Source: Leucobacter sp. UCMA 4100 (GTDB lineage: Bacteria; Actinomycetota; Actinomycetes; Actinomycetales; Microbacteriaceae). From it: 64,000 nt of DNA. The position numbers and the translations under genes were made by a program. The DNA lies in NCBI RefSeq assembly GCF_027853335.1, contig NZ_JAFEUS010000002.1, forward strand, positions 124,001 to 188,000, written 5' to 3'. Within the stretch, counting starts at the first letter, position 1; every line of letters begins with the position of its first letter. Below the pieces are notes generated by a model. It did no database searches and had not been told where the DNA came from. It saw nothing but the letters and a program-made list of their open reading frames with translations. Below, in pieces: positions 18,908-28,970 of this stretch.

Positions 18908-20392
18908 TTATGGTGCTCCCATGAGCCGCTCGAACGCGCTGGCCAAAGCATCGGCAGATGCAAGGCGCTCAGCAATATGCCCGTCGGGCCTCACGAGCAG
19001 CGCACCGCCGAGAACCAGACCAGTCTTCGCGCGGAACCCGCCGGGGTCACGCTCGCGGCGGCCGCCGTCATTGAGCACCGCATAAGGGATTCCCAGGCCC
19101 GCCGCTGCCGCAGCGTATTGCCGATCATGGTACTCGCTCACGAGTGTCGGCAGGTGGTGAACCGCGACGAGGTCGAGGCTCGAAACCACCGCGGGGTCAC
19201 CCTCGATCGCGACGTGCGGCATGCGCCTGCCCGGCTCGCCAGACGGCTCGTATGGGCCAAGGGCGACGGGCTCGGCAGCTCCATAGTGCGTTGCGAGCAG
19301 CATCTCATCATCAATCGCGTAGTTGCTCCCAGCGTTGCCCGAAGACACCGCGATGATCGTCTCAGCGACGGGCCTGCGCTCAGCGGTATACCGGTCGAGG
19401 GTTGCGGCGGGAGCTGATCCGCCAAGCACCGCGGCAAGCCGCCACGCGAGCGTCTCAGCATCGCCAATGCCAACGTTCATGCCGTGCCCACCGGTCGGCG
19501 GGGTCTGGTGAGCGGCATCGCCCGCGAGCAACAGCCGACCGTTTCGAAACGTCGTGGCGAGGCAAGCATCCATGCGCCAGGTCATGGTGTCGAGCACGGT
19601 GACCTCGAGCTCGCTAACGCCGGCAGCCGCACGCACGAGCTCGACAAGCCGGTCGTTATCGGCACGAAGCGTGTCGCTGTCGGTGTGCGCGGCGATCGGG
19701 TACTGATAGATCCACCGCGTGGCATTGTCGACCGCGAGAAACCCGCCCTTGCCCCCAGCGAGAAAGTACGAGGTCGATTCGCGGCCACGAACGGTCTCGC
19801 GCAGGTCGGCAATGAGGCGGATCGAGAGAAACCGCGCGAGCCCCTGCTCGCCCTCAAGACCAATGCCTGCCGCCTCGCGAACGGTGCTGCGTGCACCATC
19901 GCAACCAATGACATACGCGGCTTCGAAGTGCTTCGTCTCACCGGCAACCTGCGCGGTGACGCTCACGCCCGTTTCGGTCTGCTGCACGGCGGTGACTCGG
20001 TGCCCGAAGAGCACCTGCGCCCCGAGCGATTTAGCGTGCTCGAGCAGCACCGGCTCAAGCACGTCTTGTGAGCAGAGCACTCCAGGCGACGAGGTGTTGC
20101 CCGATTCGTGTGTGGCAGGCGCGGCAGAAACCTCGGCGTGTAGATCGGCGAGCGTGTCGCCCCTGAAGAAGCGGATATGGCTCGCGGGCAACGCGACCTC
20201 GCGAATGCGTTCTTCGACGCCGAGCGCCCTGAAAGCTTCCATCGAGCGGGCTGAAATGCCGCGGGCTTTGGGGTGCCGCGAGAGGCCAGGGTGAGCCTCA
20301 AGCACGAGCACCTCGATGTCGCGCTGCCGCAACATGGCTGCCAGGGTGAGGCCAATGGGGCCTGCGCCAACGAGAAGAACCGGTGTAGTCAT
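18908..20392 (-). CDS. FAD-dependent aromatic-type monooxygenase (class A)
   Basis: A flavoprotein hydroxylase of the PHBH/PheA-TfdB fold, 494 residues from the ATG at 20392. The FAD-binding GAGPIG lies at 9-14, the DG motif is in GCDGARSTVREAAGI, and the GD motif is in LLAGDAAHQTPPTGGHGMNVGIGDA. This start is preferred over one 63 nt upstream because AAGGAAGGGG lies just before it and the longer form would cover the promoter. It is divergent from a CGNR-type zinc-finger gene with a shared dyad over both promoters. The substrate is unknown; resemblance is to hydroxylases of phenolic or polyketide-like compounds. Confidence 0.88.
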   Translation of the reverse strand: MTTPVLLVGAGPIGLTLAAMLRQRDIEVLVLEAHPGLSRHPKARGISARSMEAFRALGVEERIREVALPASHIRFFRGDTLADLHAEVSAAPATHESGNTSSPGVLCSQDVLEPVLLEHAKSLGAQVLFGHRVTAVQQTETGVSVTAQVAGETKHFEAAYVIGCDGARSTVREAAGIGLEGEQGLARFLSIRLIADLRETVRGRESTSYFLAGGKGGFLAVDNATRWIYQYPIAAHTDSDTLRADNDRLVELVRAAAGVSELEVTVLDTMTWRMDACLATTFRNGRLLLAGDAAHQTPPTGGHGMNVGIGDAETLAWRLAAVLGGSAPAATLDRYTAERRPVAETIIAVSSGNAGSNYAIDDEMLLATHYGAAEPVALGPYEPSGEPGRRMPHVAIEGDPAVVSSLDLVAVHHLPTLVSEYHDRQYAAAAAGLGIPYAVLNDGGRRERDPGGFRAKTGLVLGGALLVRPDGHIAERLASADALASAFERLMGAP

Positions 20393-20405
20393 CGACACCC
20401 CTTCC

Positions 20406-20440
20406 TTGTAACGATAAATAAAAGATAACAGCGTTACAAT
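20406..20440. promoter_or_regulatory. Dyad operator and divergent promoters
   Basis: TTGTAACG (20406-20413) and CGTTACAA (20432-20439) form a perfect 8-bp inverted repeat 18 nt apart. On the minus strand TTGTAA (20439-20434) and TATCGT (20416-20411), 17 nt apart, form the monooxygenase promoter, with one dyad arm over each box. On the plus strand TACAAT (20435-20440) lies six bases before the CGNR gene ATG, again inside the right arm. One dimer bound here would control both genes. Confidence 0.65.
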
Positions 20441-20446
20441 ACTCGT

Positions 20447-20980
20447 ATGACGCAATCATATGCAACCGATGACCGGCCACTCGGGCTGCGTTTCGTCGTC
20501 GAGGCAATCAACGACGTCGAAACCGAAACGAGCTGGCGCGGCCTCTGCGAACGCCGCGGCGACGCCGCGCTCGGCGAGCGAGCGTTCGATGAGGGCCGCT
20601 TTGCAGAAGCGAAGGCGATGCTTCGCCGAGTGTTCGCAGAGCCAGAGCTCGCGAGCGCGGCGCCCATCATCAACGAGACACTCACCGCTCACCAGGTCAC
20701 CCAGCAGCTCACCCAGCTCGCCGACGGGCGCTGGGCGCTACGACCCATCCCTCAAGGGCCACACGATGACGCCGCGGCGACCCTGCTCGCACTCGGCTCG
20801 TTTGGTCTCGCACGATGGGCCTCAGATCAGGGCCGAGCAGCCTGGGGCATCTGCGTAGCACCCGGGTGCGAGCGAGTGTTCGTCGACGAGGGACGCAAAG
20901 AGCCGCAGCGGTTCTGCGGCACCACCTGCGCGACGCGCGTGAGAGTCGCCGCGCACCGCCGCAAGCAGCAGTCGAGGTGA
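20447..20980 (+). CDS. CGNR-type zinc-finger putative regulator
   Basis: A 177-residue protein with an N-terminal ABATE-like domain (LRFVVEAINDVET...) and a C-terminal zinc finger. The finger is CVAPGCERVFVDEGRK then FCGTTCATRVRVAAHRRK, giving Cys pairs C-x4-C and C-x3-C. The usual CGNR tetrapeptide is replaced by CATR. Such proteins are predicted transcription regulators, often next to catabolic genes. It diverges from the monooxygenase and probably regulates it and itself through the intervening dyad. ATG at 20447 follows TACAAT by six bases. Confidence 0.72.
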   Translation: MTQSYATDDRPLGLRFVVEAINDVETETSWRGLCERRGDAALGERAFDEGRFAEAKAMLRRVFAEPELASAAPIINETLTAHQVTQQLTQLADGRWALRPIPQGPHDDAAATLLALGSFGLARWASDQGRAAWGICVAPGCERVFVDEGRKEPQRFCGTTCATRVRVAAHRRKQQSR

Positions 20981-20994
20981 AAGCACGCCAAACG

Positions 20995-21034
20995 CACGGC
21001 GCCCCGCGAGCCCAAAAGGCCGCGGGGCGCCGTG
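20995..21034. terminator. Bidirectional terminator (CGNR gene / leuS)
   Basis: Perfect 14-bp stem: CACGGCGCCCCGCG (20995-21008) and its complement (21021-21034) with a 12-nt loop. It lies between two convergent genes, 15 nt after the CGNR stop and 19 nt after leuS. Confidence 0.85.
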
Positions 21035-21052
21035 TCTAACGAGCGAGAGAGG

Positions 21053-23563
21053 CTAGCCCTTCGTCGCGATCGAGACGATCTTTGGCAGGCGCACAATCAC
21101 ACGCGCGATCTCCTTATCGCCAATCGCACGCTGCACCGAGGTCGAGGCAAGCGCCGCCGCCTCAGCGTCGGCATCGCTCGCGGTAGCGGGCAGCACGAGC
21201 ACGTCGCGCACCTTGCCGCCAACCTGCACGGCAACCTTGATCTCGTTCTCGACAAGCAGCGACTCGTCGGCAGCAGGCCATTCAGCGAGCGCAACGGTAG
21301 CCTCGTGGCCGAGCATCGCCCACATGTCTTCAGCGGCGTAGGGCGCGAAGAGCGAGAGCATCATTGCGATGGCCTCGGCCGACTCGCGCACGGCGGGGTC
21401 GGCGGTGCCGACCGAGCCATCGATGGCCTTGCGCGTCACGTTGACCTGCTCCATGAGGCGAGCCACGACGACGTTGAACTTATAGTCTTCGACGAGCTTC
21501 GGGGCCTCGGCGAGCAGGTGGTGCGTCGCTTTGCGCAGCTCAGCGTCACCGGTCGCGAAGTCAACGCCGGGCTCGCTCGACACGTCGCGAGCGACGCGCC
21601 AGGCGCGGGCGAGGAACTTCGCCGAACCCTGCACCGAGACGTCGGCCCAGTCGATGTCGTCTTCTGGTGGCCCTGCGAACGCGAGGGTCACGCGCAGCGC
21701 GTCGGCGCCGTGGCTCTCGAGCTGTTCGGCGAACTCGACGAGGTTGCCCTTCGACTTCGACATCTTGGCGCCGTCTTGCAGCACCATGCCCTGGTTGAGC
21801 ATGTCGAGGAAGGGCTCTTCGAAGTCGATGTAGCCCATGTCGAAGAGTACCTTCGTGATGAAGCGCGAGTAGAGCAGGTGCAAGATCGCGTGCTCGACGC
21901 CGCCAACGTACTGGTCGACGGGGCCCCACTTCTTCGCCTCGGCCGGGTCAAAGGCCTGAGTGCTGTCGGTGGGCGACAGGAAGCGGAAGTAGTACCACGA
22001 GCTATCGACGAAGGTGTCCATCGTGTCGGGGTCGCGCAGCCAGGTCGCGCCGGTCTCGGGGTCTTCGACCGTGGCCCACTCAGTTGCGGCGCCGAGCGGC
22101 GACGATCCCTTGGGCTTCAGGTCGAGCCCAGCCGAAGCCGGCAACTCAACGGGCAGCGTCGACTGGTCGACGGGCTTCATCTCGCCCTCATGCTCGCCGG
22201 TGCCGTGCAGAATCGGAATCGGGGTGCCCCAGTAGCGCTGGCGCGAAATGAGCCAGTCGCGCAGGCGGTACGTGATGGCCTGCTTGCCGGTGCCGCGCTC
22301 TTCGAGCGTCTTGATCGATTCGGCGACCGCCTCGGCCTTGGTGAGGCCGTCGAGACCCGGTGAGTTGACGAGCACGCCGTCACCCGTGAGCGCGATGCCG
22401 CTCTCAGCAGGGTTCGGCAGCTCTTCGCCCTCTTCGCCGCGCACGTCGAGCACCTGCACGATGGGCAGGTCAAAGGCGAGGGCAAAGTCGAGGTCGCGCT
22501 GATCGTGCGCGGGAACCGCCATGATCGCGCCGTGGCCGTAGTCGGCAAGCACGTAGTCGGCGGCCCACACGGGAATGCGCTCGCCCGTGAGGGGATGCGT
22601 CGCATAGCGGCCAAGAAACACGCCGGTCTTCTCGCGGTCGGCGTTCTGACGTTCGATCTCAGACTGCTTCTGCGACTGCGCGAGGTAGTCGGCGAAGGCC
22701 TCACGGGTCGCCTCGTCGGCTCCTGCCACGAGGTCCTGTGCCAGGTCAGCGTCGGGCGCGACGACCATGAAGGTTGCGCCCCAGAGCGTGTCAGGGCGGG
22801 TCGTGAAGACCGGGATCTTCTCGTCGTGGCCTTCGATCTCAAAGAACACCTCGGCGCCCTCTGACTTGCCGATCCAGTTGCGCTGCATGCCGAGCACCTT
22901 TGCGGGCCAGCGCCCCTCGAGCTGATCGAGGTCGGCGAGCAGGCGCTCTGCGTAGTCGGTGATGCGGAAGTACCACTGCGTGAGCTTCTTCTTGACGACC
23001 ATTGCGCCTGAGCGCTCGCTCGTACCGTCGGCAAGCACCTGCTCGTTCGCGAGCACGGTCAGGTCGACGGGGTCCCAGTTCACCCAGCTGTCTTTGCGGT
23101 ACGCAAGGCCTCGCTCATACATCTTGAGAAACAGCCACTGGTTCCAGCGGTAGTACTCGGGGTCAGAGGTGTGCAGCACTCGGGTCCAGTCGAACGAGGG
23201 TGCGTACGTGCGGAACGAAGCCTTCTGCTGGTCGATATTTGAGTAGGTCCATTCACGCGGATCGACCCCGCGCTTGATCGCCGCGTTCTCGGCGGGCAAC
23301 CCGAACGAGTCCCAACCGATGGGGTGCAGCACGTCGTAGCCCTGCGTGCGCCAGTAACGCGCGAGAATGTCACCGAAGCAGAACGCCTCTGCGTGGCCCA
23401 TGTGAAGGTCGCCCGAGGGGTACGGGAACATATCAAGAATGTACTTGGTTGGGCGGCCGGTGGGCTCGGGCTTCACCACGAAAGGCTCTTTGGCCTCCCA
23501 TACGGGGAGCCAGCGCTCCTGGATTACCCGGAAGTCATAGGTTTCGTTCTGCATTTCACTCAC
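21053..23563 (-). CDS. leuS: Leucyl-tRNA synthetase
   Basis: Class I synthetase charging tRNA-Leu, 836 residues. The HIGH-type motif appears as [10 protein letters not shown] near 55-64, with the editing domain between about 220 and 420. The catalytic KMSKS lies in [14 protein letters not shown] near 594-607. The GTG at 23563 overlaps the pabB stop (GTGA); the in-frame ATG at 23554 is an alternative. No T-box-like leader is visible because the gene overlaps pabB. Confidence 0.97.
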   Translation of the reverse strand: MSEMQNETYDFRVIQERWLPVWEAKEPFVVKPEPTGRPTKYILDMFPYPSGDLHMGHAEAFCFGDILARYWRTQGYDVLHPIGWDSFGLPAENAAIKRGVDPREWTYSNIDQQKASFRTYAPSFDWTRVLHTSDPEYYRWNQWLFLKMYERGLAYRKDSWVNWDPVDLTVLANEQVLADGTSERSGAMVVKKKLTQWYFRITDYAERLLADLDQLEGRWPAKVLGMQRNWIGKSEGAEVFFEIEGHDEKIPVFTTRPDTLWGATFMVVAPDADLAQDLVAGADEATREAFADYLAQSQKQSEIERQNADREKTGVFLGRYATHPLTGERIPVWAADYVLADYGHGAIMAVPAHDQRDLDFALAFDLPIVQVLDVRGEEGEELPNPAESGIALTGDGVLVNSPGLDGLTKAEAVAESIKTLEERGTGKQAITYRLRDWLISRQRYWGTPIPILHGTGEHEGEMKPVDQSTLPVELPASAGLDLKPKGSSPLGAATEWATVEDPETGATWLRDPDTMDTFVDSSWYYFRFLSPTDSTQAFDPAEAKKWGPVDQYVGGVEHAILHLLYSRFITKVLFDMGYIDFEEPFLDMLNQGMVLQDGAKMSKSKGNLVEFAEQLESHGADALRVTLAFAGPPEDDIDWADVSVQGSAKFLARAWRVARDVSSEPGVDFATGDAELRKATHHLLAEAPKLVEDYKFNVVVARLMEQVNVTRKAIDGSVGTADPAVRESAEAIAMMLSLFAPYAAEDMWAMLGHEATVALAEWPAADESLLVENEIKVAVQVGGKVRDVLVLPATASDADAEAAALASTSVQRAIGDKEIARVIVRLPKIVSIATKG

Positions 23564-24843
23564 AGTACTCTAGGATACCCGGCTCCCAGAGCTTTCAGCA
23601 CCGCCCGGGCTTTCAGCTTTACCTCGGCGAGCTCTTCGTCTGGGCGCGAGGCTGCGGTCAGGCCTCCCCCGGCGCCCACGAGCGCCGTCGATCCCCGAAG
23701 CTCAGCGCAGCGAATCGCCATCGCAACCTGAGCATCAGCACCGCTAACGCTCACCCACCCGTAGCACCCCGAGTAGAGCCCTCTCGGCCCGTCTTCGAGC
23801 TCGGCGAGGTGCCTCACCGCCGTTGCTTTCGGCACGCCGGTCATCGATGCCGCCGGTGACATCGCGTCGAGCACCTCACCGAGCGTCGCGCTCTCGAGGA
23901 GTTGGCCCCGCACCTCGCTCACGAGCTGATGCACCTGCCCGTAGCTCTTGACCACGCAGGGCCGAGCCACGTGCACGCTCCCGCTCGCACACACCGCGTC
24001 GAGCTCTGCAACAACGCGTTCGGTGACCGCGAGGTTTTCTTGCCGCTCTTTTTCGCTCGAACGCAGCTCCTCCCGCAGCGCCTCGTCTACTTCGGGAGTC
24101 GTGCCCCTCGGCCTCGTGCCCTTCATCGGTTCGGTCTCGACGACCCCTGAGGCACACGCAACAAAAGTCTCGGGGCTCGCACTCACGAGAGCAACATCGC
24201 CCTCAACGATGATCGCCGCTCGTGGCGCGGCACTCGAACGGGTAAGTGCCTCTGAGACCGAGACGGGGTCGAACGGAGCCGGGGCCGTCACCGTTGCCAT
24301 ATTCGTAAGGCAACGCACACCGCCATCTTCGCTCACCGCGGCCACACAGGCGCCGATGTGTTCGAGGTAGCTCGCGTCGTCGTGACGCCACTGAACGGTC
24401 AGCCCTGCATGGGCCTCGTCGCCATCATGGTGAGGTTCGGCGAGTTGCCGAGCGGCAAGATCCTCCGGCCCACCGTCGCGCACCTCGGCTGCCGCTTCAC
24501 GCGCGTCACTGAGCAAGGCCTCGAGCGCGGCAGTGTGCTGACTGTTCGCCTCGCCCTCGACCCAGGCGTCGCCATCACCGTGTCTCAGCACGATCGTGGC
24601 AGCGACGTAACCGCCGAGCGGGGCCCCGCCCTCGTATCGCTCGGCAAAGATCCACCCCGCTCCCGGCGTTTCGACTGGCCGCACGCCCGAGTCGCCGACG
24701 ACCACTCGGCGGTGATGAGGTTCACCGTCGAAGCGCCCGAGCCGCGTGATGCGACCATGCACGGGGTCGTCGAGTTCGATGCTAAACCACGGGGTATCGC
24801 CGACCTGAAGTCCCTTGAGCAGAGCGCTGTGTAACGTTTTCAC
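23560..24843 (-). CDS. pabB: Aminodeoxychorismate synthase component I
   Basis: Chorismate-binding enzyme that aminates chorismate for p-aminobenzoate and folate synthesis, 427 residues. PMKGTRPRG carries the lysine typical of PabB where anthranilate synthase has alanine. [12 protein letters not shown] and [14 protein letters not shown] complete the C-terminal active site. The reading frame stays open far upstream, but that part is antisense to pabC; the GTG at 24843 (MKTLHSALL) is the sensible start. It is divergent from pabC across 34 bp and overlaps leuS by 4 nt. Confidence 0.9.
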   Translation of the reverse strand: MKTLHSALLKGLQVGDTPWFSIELDDPVHGRITRLGRFDGEPHHRRVVVGDSGVRPVETPGAGWIFAERYEGGAPLGGYVAATIVLRHGDGDAWVEGEANSQHTAALEALLSDAREAAAEVRDGGPEDLAARQLAEPHHDGDEAHAGLTVQWRHDDASYLEHIGACVAAVSEDGGVRCLTNMATVTAPAPFDPVSVSEALTRSSAAPRAAIIVEGDVALVSASPETFVACASGVVETEPMKGTRPRGTTPEVDEALREELRSSEKERQENLAVTERVVAELDAVCASGSVHVARPCVVKSYGQVHQLVSEVRGQLLESATLGEVLDAMSPAASMTGVPKATAVRHLAELEDGPRGLYSGCYGWVSVSGADAQVAMAIRCAELRGSTALVGAGGGLTAASRPDEELAEVKLKARAVLKALGAGYPRVL

Positions 24844-24864
24844 GCACCCAGCGTAATGCACGGC

Positions 24865-24870
24865 TAGAAT
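24865..24870 (+). promoter_or_regulatory. -10 box of leaderless pabC promoter
   Basis: TAGAAT, seven bases before the pabC ATG, in the 34-bp pabB/pabC spacer. Confidence 0.45.
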
Positions 24871-24877
24871 CGGCGGT

Positions 24878-25624
24878 ATGGAACGCCTCGCGCTCGCAGA
24901 TTCGTTGCTCGTTGATCTCGCCGATGGCACCCCCGTCGCAAGGGGCCTTACGCTCCACCTCCAGCGCTTTCGCGCCGGCGTGCGGGAACGGGCTGGGGAG
25001 CGCCAGGAGGCACTGCTCGACGACTTCTTCGCCCTCGCGCTGCCGAGCATCGACGAGTACGCCAGGGCGAACGGCCCGGCATTTCCGAGGTTCGAGTGTT
25101 GGCAAGACCGGGCGACCTTTCGCTTCGAACTTGCCCTACGCCCCGCCCCGCAACGCACGCGAGAGATCGCGCTCACGACCGCGCAGCAACCGGCCGCCGA
25201 CGACGCGCATCTCAAAGGGCCAAACATCGACCGATACGGGCGGGTCATGAGGCGCCTTGGCGGCGAGGCCCTCTTCGTGAACGACCGAGGCAACGCGATC
25301 GAGGGCACCACGACCTCGTTCGTTTGGTGGCGGGAAGGCCGGCTCATGCATGCTCCCTCGACCACCATGCGACCCCGGGTTGCCTCGATCACCGAGCGGA
25401 TCGTGACCGAGATCGCAGCTCGGCTCGGCTACGAGACCGGGACCGAGCTATGCTCACCGTTGGAGCTTGCCGAGACCGAGCTGTGGGCACTCAATGCCCT
25501 GCACGGAATACGACCGGTGACGCACCTCGATGGGGCACCGCTCAACGCCCCTAACGCCCAGCGACTCGAGACCTTCACGAAGGCGTTGCACGCGATGCGT
25601 GAACCGGTCGTCACGAACCGTTAG
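24878..25624 (+). CDS. pabC: Aminodeoxychorismate lyase-like class IV aminotransferase
   Basis: PLP enzyme of fold type IV, 248 residues, expected to release p-aminobenzoate and pyruvate from aminodeoxychorismate made by the adjacent PabB. The likely PLP lysine is in LKGPNIDRYG. IEGTTTSFVWW matches the cofactor-phosphate region. A divergent pabB/pabC arrangement supports the assignment, though branched-chain or D-amino acid transaminases share the fold. Its stop overlaps that of cydC by 3 nt, convergently. Confidence 0.8.
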   Translation: MERLALADSLLVDLADGTPVARGLTLHLQRFRAGVRERAGERQEALLDDFFALALPSIDEYARANGPAFPRFECWQDRATFRFELALRPAPQRTREIALTTAQQPAADDAHLKGPNIDRYGRVMRRLGGEALFVNDRGNAIEGTTTSFVWWREGRLMHAPSTTMRPRVASITERIVTEIAARLGYETGTELCSPLELAETELWALNALHGIRPVTHLDGAPLNAPNAQRLETFTKALHAMREPVVTNR

Positions 25625-27336
25625 GCGCCCACCGAGCTTAGCCGCAGGTGCCTCGTCGCGTTCACACCCTCGGGCAGGTCGGTGTGTGAGATCACGACGA
25701 CGGCTCGGTCGCTCGGAACAGCTCCCAGCAGGTCGCGAAGCATCGCGTCGGCATTTTCAGTGTCGACGCCCGCGGTTGGCTCGTCGAGCACAACGATCTC
25801 GAAGTCGGTGAGCAACACCCGAGCGAGGGCGATGCGGCTCGCCTGCCCGCCCGACACGAGCGCGCCGTGCTCGCCGACGTGCATGTCGAGGCCTCCGCGA
25901 GACTCGGCCCAATCGCGCAGCCCCACCCTGTCGAGCGCCTCGAGCAGCACTTCGTCAGGAGCGTCGGGCTGAGCGAACTTCAGGTTTTGGCGCAGGTCTG
26001 AGTCGAACAGGTGAGGTGACTGCTCTGACAACCCGATACGCGAGCGCACCTCGTGCGTCGTGAGGTGTTTCAGCTGCGTGCCGCCGAGGGTCAGCGAGCC
26101 CTCGTACTCGAGAAAACGCACGAGCACCTTAGCGAGCGTTGACTTGCCGGCGCCACTCTCACCGGTGATGAGCAGCGTCTCGCCGGCGTTCAACTCGAAG
26201 TCGACGTCCTCGAGCGTGTTGCGCGTTGCGCCAGGGTATCTTGCCGAGAGGTCATGCGCGGCGAGCAGCGCAACCGTGGAGTCAGGGCCCGCCTCCCGAG
26301 CCTCGGCGAGGCGCTCACGCGTCTCGCTTTCGCTCCCGGTGGTCTCGGGAATCTCGTCGGGAACGCGTTCGCCAAGCAGCGACTCAACGCGAGCAGCACT
26401 CTCGTCAACGAGCTGACGGGCCTGCATCGCCTGCGGAATCTGCGTGAGCACCTCGAAGAGGGCTGCGGGCACGATCACGAGAGCGGCGAGCACGGGAGCC
26501 GAGACGACGTCAAGGCCCGCCTCGGGGCGCATAAGCCAGAGGGTGACGAGGGTACTGAGGCCAGCGGCACCCGACATCAGGCCTGCGGTCATGCCGGTCA
26601 GCCCGGCCTCTTTCTGCTGCACCGAGACGTACTCGCGAGAGATCCGTGAGATGCGTTCGTCGTGTTTGCTCGTCGCCCCAAAGTGGTGCAGAACCTGTGC
26701 GGCCTCGAAGCGTTCGATGAGAGCGTCGATGAGCCGTGAGCGGATCTCGGTGAGCTCTGAACTCGACACCTTTCGACTGCGCACGATGAGCCACCTGGCG
26801 GTGAGCAGCGCGAGCACGATGAAGACGGTGTTCACGAGCGCGGCAAGCGGGCTCATGATGGCGACGAGACCGACGCCGAGCGCCACCGTGATGCCCGAAA
26901 CGACGAGCGGCTGCCAAACACGCAGTGGCTGATCTTGCAGCTGGTCAATATCGTCGATGAGGCTCGCGTGCACATCGCCCGTCGTGCGCTGCTTCATCGC
27001 ACCGGGAACGAGCGGAATCAGCCGCTTGAGCACATTCGAGCGCAGTGAGGCAAGCTGCTTGAGAGCACGATCGTGCGTGGCGAGCCGCTCGAGGTACCGA
27101 AAGACGGCCCGGCCGATCGCGAGGGCACGAACACCCACGATGGCAAAGGTGAGGTGCAAAATTGGGGGCTGCTCGCCCGAACGCATGATGAGCCACATAC
27201 TGAGAATGAGCAGCGCGACCATCGAGGCGTCTGAGAGCACGCCCCAGAAGACGCCGGTGAAGAGAGCCTTAGGCGCTGGCATCGCAAGCGCCTTGGCGTC
27301 GAAGTGATCTTGAGCGCTGTGTGTCTGTTTCGTCAC
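25621..27336 (-). CDS. cydC: Heterodimeric ABC exporter subunit CydC
   Basis: Half-transporter of 571 residues needed for assembly of cytochrome bd, exporting cysteine/glutathione-type thiols or handling heme in other bacteria. Six helices (about 20-310) precede the ATPase. Walker A is GESGAGKST, the signature is VSGGQASRIALAR (V replacing L), Walker B is IVVLDEPT and the H-loop is ISHTD. The GTG start overlaps the cydD stop. It is the last gene of cydABDC. In a mycothiol organism the exported thiol would differ from glutathione. Confidence 0.92.
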   Translation of the reverse strand: MTKQTHSAQDHFDAKALAMPAPKALFTGVFWGVLSDASMVALLILSMWLIMRSGEQPPILHLTFAIVGVRALAIGRAVFRYLERLATHDRALKQLASLRSNVLKRLIPLVPGAMKQRTTGDVHASLIDDIDQLQDQPLRVWQPLVVSGITVALGVGLVAIMSPLAALVNTVFIVLALLTARWLIVRSRKVSSSELTEIRSRLIDALIERFEAAQVLHHFGATSKHDERISRISREYVSVQQKEAGLTGMTAGLMSGAAGLSTLVTLWLMRPEAGLDVVSAPVLAALVIVPAALFEVLTQIPQAMQARQLVDESAARVESLLGERVPDEIPETTGSESETRERLAEAREAGPDSTVALLAAHDLSARYPGATRNTLEDVDFELNAGETLLITGESGAGKSTLAKVLVRFLEYEGSLTLGGTQLKHLTTHEVRSRIGLSEQSPHLFDSDLRQNLKFAQPDAPDEVLLEALDRVGLRDWAESRGGLDMHVGEHGALVSGGQASRIALARVLLTDFEIVVLDEPTAGVDTENADAMLRDLLGAVPSDRAVVVISHTDLPEGVNATRHLRLSSVGA

Positions 27337-28970
27337 GCCGTCACCCTCGATTCCATACGCACAACGCGCGTTGCGGCCTCCATGACCGCGGGTCGGTGAC
27401 TCACCACGACGAGCCCCTTACCTTCAGAAGCGAGCGCGCGAAGCGTCTCGATCACGCCCTGTTCGGTCTCGGCGTCAAGGGCCGAGGTCGGCTCGTCGAG
27501 CACGAGCAGCGGGAGATCATGCGCACGCAAGCGATAGAGTGCCCTCGCGAGCGCGAGACGCTGGGCCTGCCCGCCAGAGAGCCCCTCTCCTGAGGTGCCC
27601 AGCGAGGTTGAAGGATCGAGCCAGTCAAGCCTTGCCGCATCGAGCGAGGTGCGCACGAGTGCCTCGTCGGCCGAAGAATCGCCGAGCGCCACGTTCTCGG
27701 CGACTGTGCCACGCAACAGCCCGGGCTTCTGCCCACTCCATGCGGCGGGGGCCGCTTCAAGCGCGCCCTCGAAAGGCTGTGTACCCACCATCGCATTGAG
27801 CAGCGTCGTCTTCCCGACACCGCTTGGCCCAGCAAGCACGACAATCTCGCCGGGTGAGACAGTCATCGTGACGGGCTCGGCGACGGCGACACCGCCACGA
27901 ACCGCTTGCACGCCGTCGAGCGACACGACGGCGTCACTCGCGGGAGTTGCGGGGGTGTTTGATGCCTCGCCCGCGTCTTCGAGAATCGCAAAGACATCCT
28001 GCGCGGCGGTAAGGCCCTCGCTCGAGGCGTGAAAAGCGGCCCCAACCTGACGTATCGGAACGAACACCTCGGGCACGAGCAGCAGCACGAACAGTGCAAG
28101 CGTGATCGGGAACGCTCCATCGACGAGCCTCGTGCCAACCGTTACCGCGACGAGCGCAACCGAGAAGGTCCCGGCAAGGTCGAGCACAAAGCCCGAGAGG
28201 AACGTCACGCGCAGCACCTTCATGGTGCGCGAGCGATACTCCTCGGTGATGTTCTCGACACGCTCGACCTGACGGCCCTCGCGACGAAAGAGCTTGAGCG
28301 TTGGGAGCCCGCGAACGACGTCAAGGTACGCGTTCGAGAGCTGCCCAAGCACCTTCCACTGCTTGTCTTGGGCGCCCTGGGTCGCGAGACCAATGAGCAC
28401 CATGAACACGGGAATGATCGGGAATACGATGACGACGATGATGGCGCTCAAGAAGTCAACGCGAAAGAGCACGAGCACGAGCAGCGGGGTCACGGTGATC
28501 GTCAGAAAGAGCTGCGGCAGGTACTGCGAGAAGTAGTTGTCGAGGGCGTCGAGCCCCCGAGAAAGCTTGAGAGTGAGGCCAGCCTCTGACTGAGTAGTCA
28601 CCCAGCCAGGGCCGAGCTCATCAATGTGCGCGAGGGCGTTGGCGCGAAGCTGGTGCTTCACCGTTGCTGCCCCGCGCTCTGCAATCCAGTTCATCAACCA
28701 GGTTGCCGCGGTGCGCACCACGAGTGCTGCGCACGCGAGAATGATCCACGTTTGACGTTTGTCTTCGAGGCCCTCGAAAACGCGACCGTAGGCCGTCACC
28801 GACCAGTCAAAGACCATAATGGGCTTTGCATACCAAGCGATGAGGTGGGCGATTGACCACGCCCACGCAACGATCGCGATGGCTCTGAGAACCCCGAGAA
28901 GGGCGCCCCAGCTGAGCAGCGGGAGCACCCCTCTCGCGTATCGGAGTAACCGAACGTCAAACGGTTTCAT
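27333..28970 (-). CDS. cydD: Heterodimeric ABC exporter subunit CydD
   Basis: Partner of CydC, 545 residues. Six helices are followed by the ATPase with Walker A GPSGVGKTT, signature LSGGQAQRLALAR, Walker B LLVLDEPT and VSHRP. Its ATG overlaps the cydB stop by one base (TAATG) and its own stop overlaps cydC, so the whole set is coupled. Confidence 0.92.
   Translation of the reverse strand: MKPFDVRLLRYARGVLPLLSWGALLGVLRAIAIVAWAWSIAHLIAWYAKPIMVFDWSVTAYGRVFEGLEDKRQTWIILACAALVVRTAATWLMNWIAERGAATVKHQLRANALAHIDELGPGWVTTQSEAGLTLKLSRGLDALDNYFSQYLPQLFLTITVTPLLVLVLFRVDFLSAIIVVIVFPIIPVFMVLIGLATQGAQDKQWKVLGQLSNAYLDVVRGLPTLKLFRREGRQVERVENITEEYRSRTMKVLRVTFLSGFVLDLAGTFSVALVAVTVGTRLVDGAFPITLALFVLLLVPEVFVPIRQVGAAFHASSEGLTAAQDVFAILEDAGEASNTPATPASDAVVSLDGVQAVRGGVAVAEPVTMTVSPGEIVVLAGPSGVGKTTLLNAMVGTQPFEGALEAAPAAWSGQKPGLLRGTVAENVALGDSSADEALVRTSLDAARLDWLDPSTSLGTSGEGLSGGQAQRLALARALYRLRAHDLPLLVLDEPTSALDAETEQGVIETLRALASEGKGLVVVSHRPAVMEAATRVVRMESRVTA

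Noticed and set aside
21032-22363. 443-aa plus-strand frame
   Set aside because: Antisense shadow of leuS, rich in Arg, Val and Leu with no motif; high-GC third positions keep the frame open.
24844-25392. Long N-terminal extension of pabB
   Set aside because: It is antisense to pabC, has low-complexity Arg/Ser composition and adds nothing to the PabB family; GTG 24843 gives the right length.
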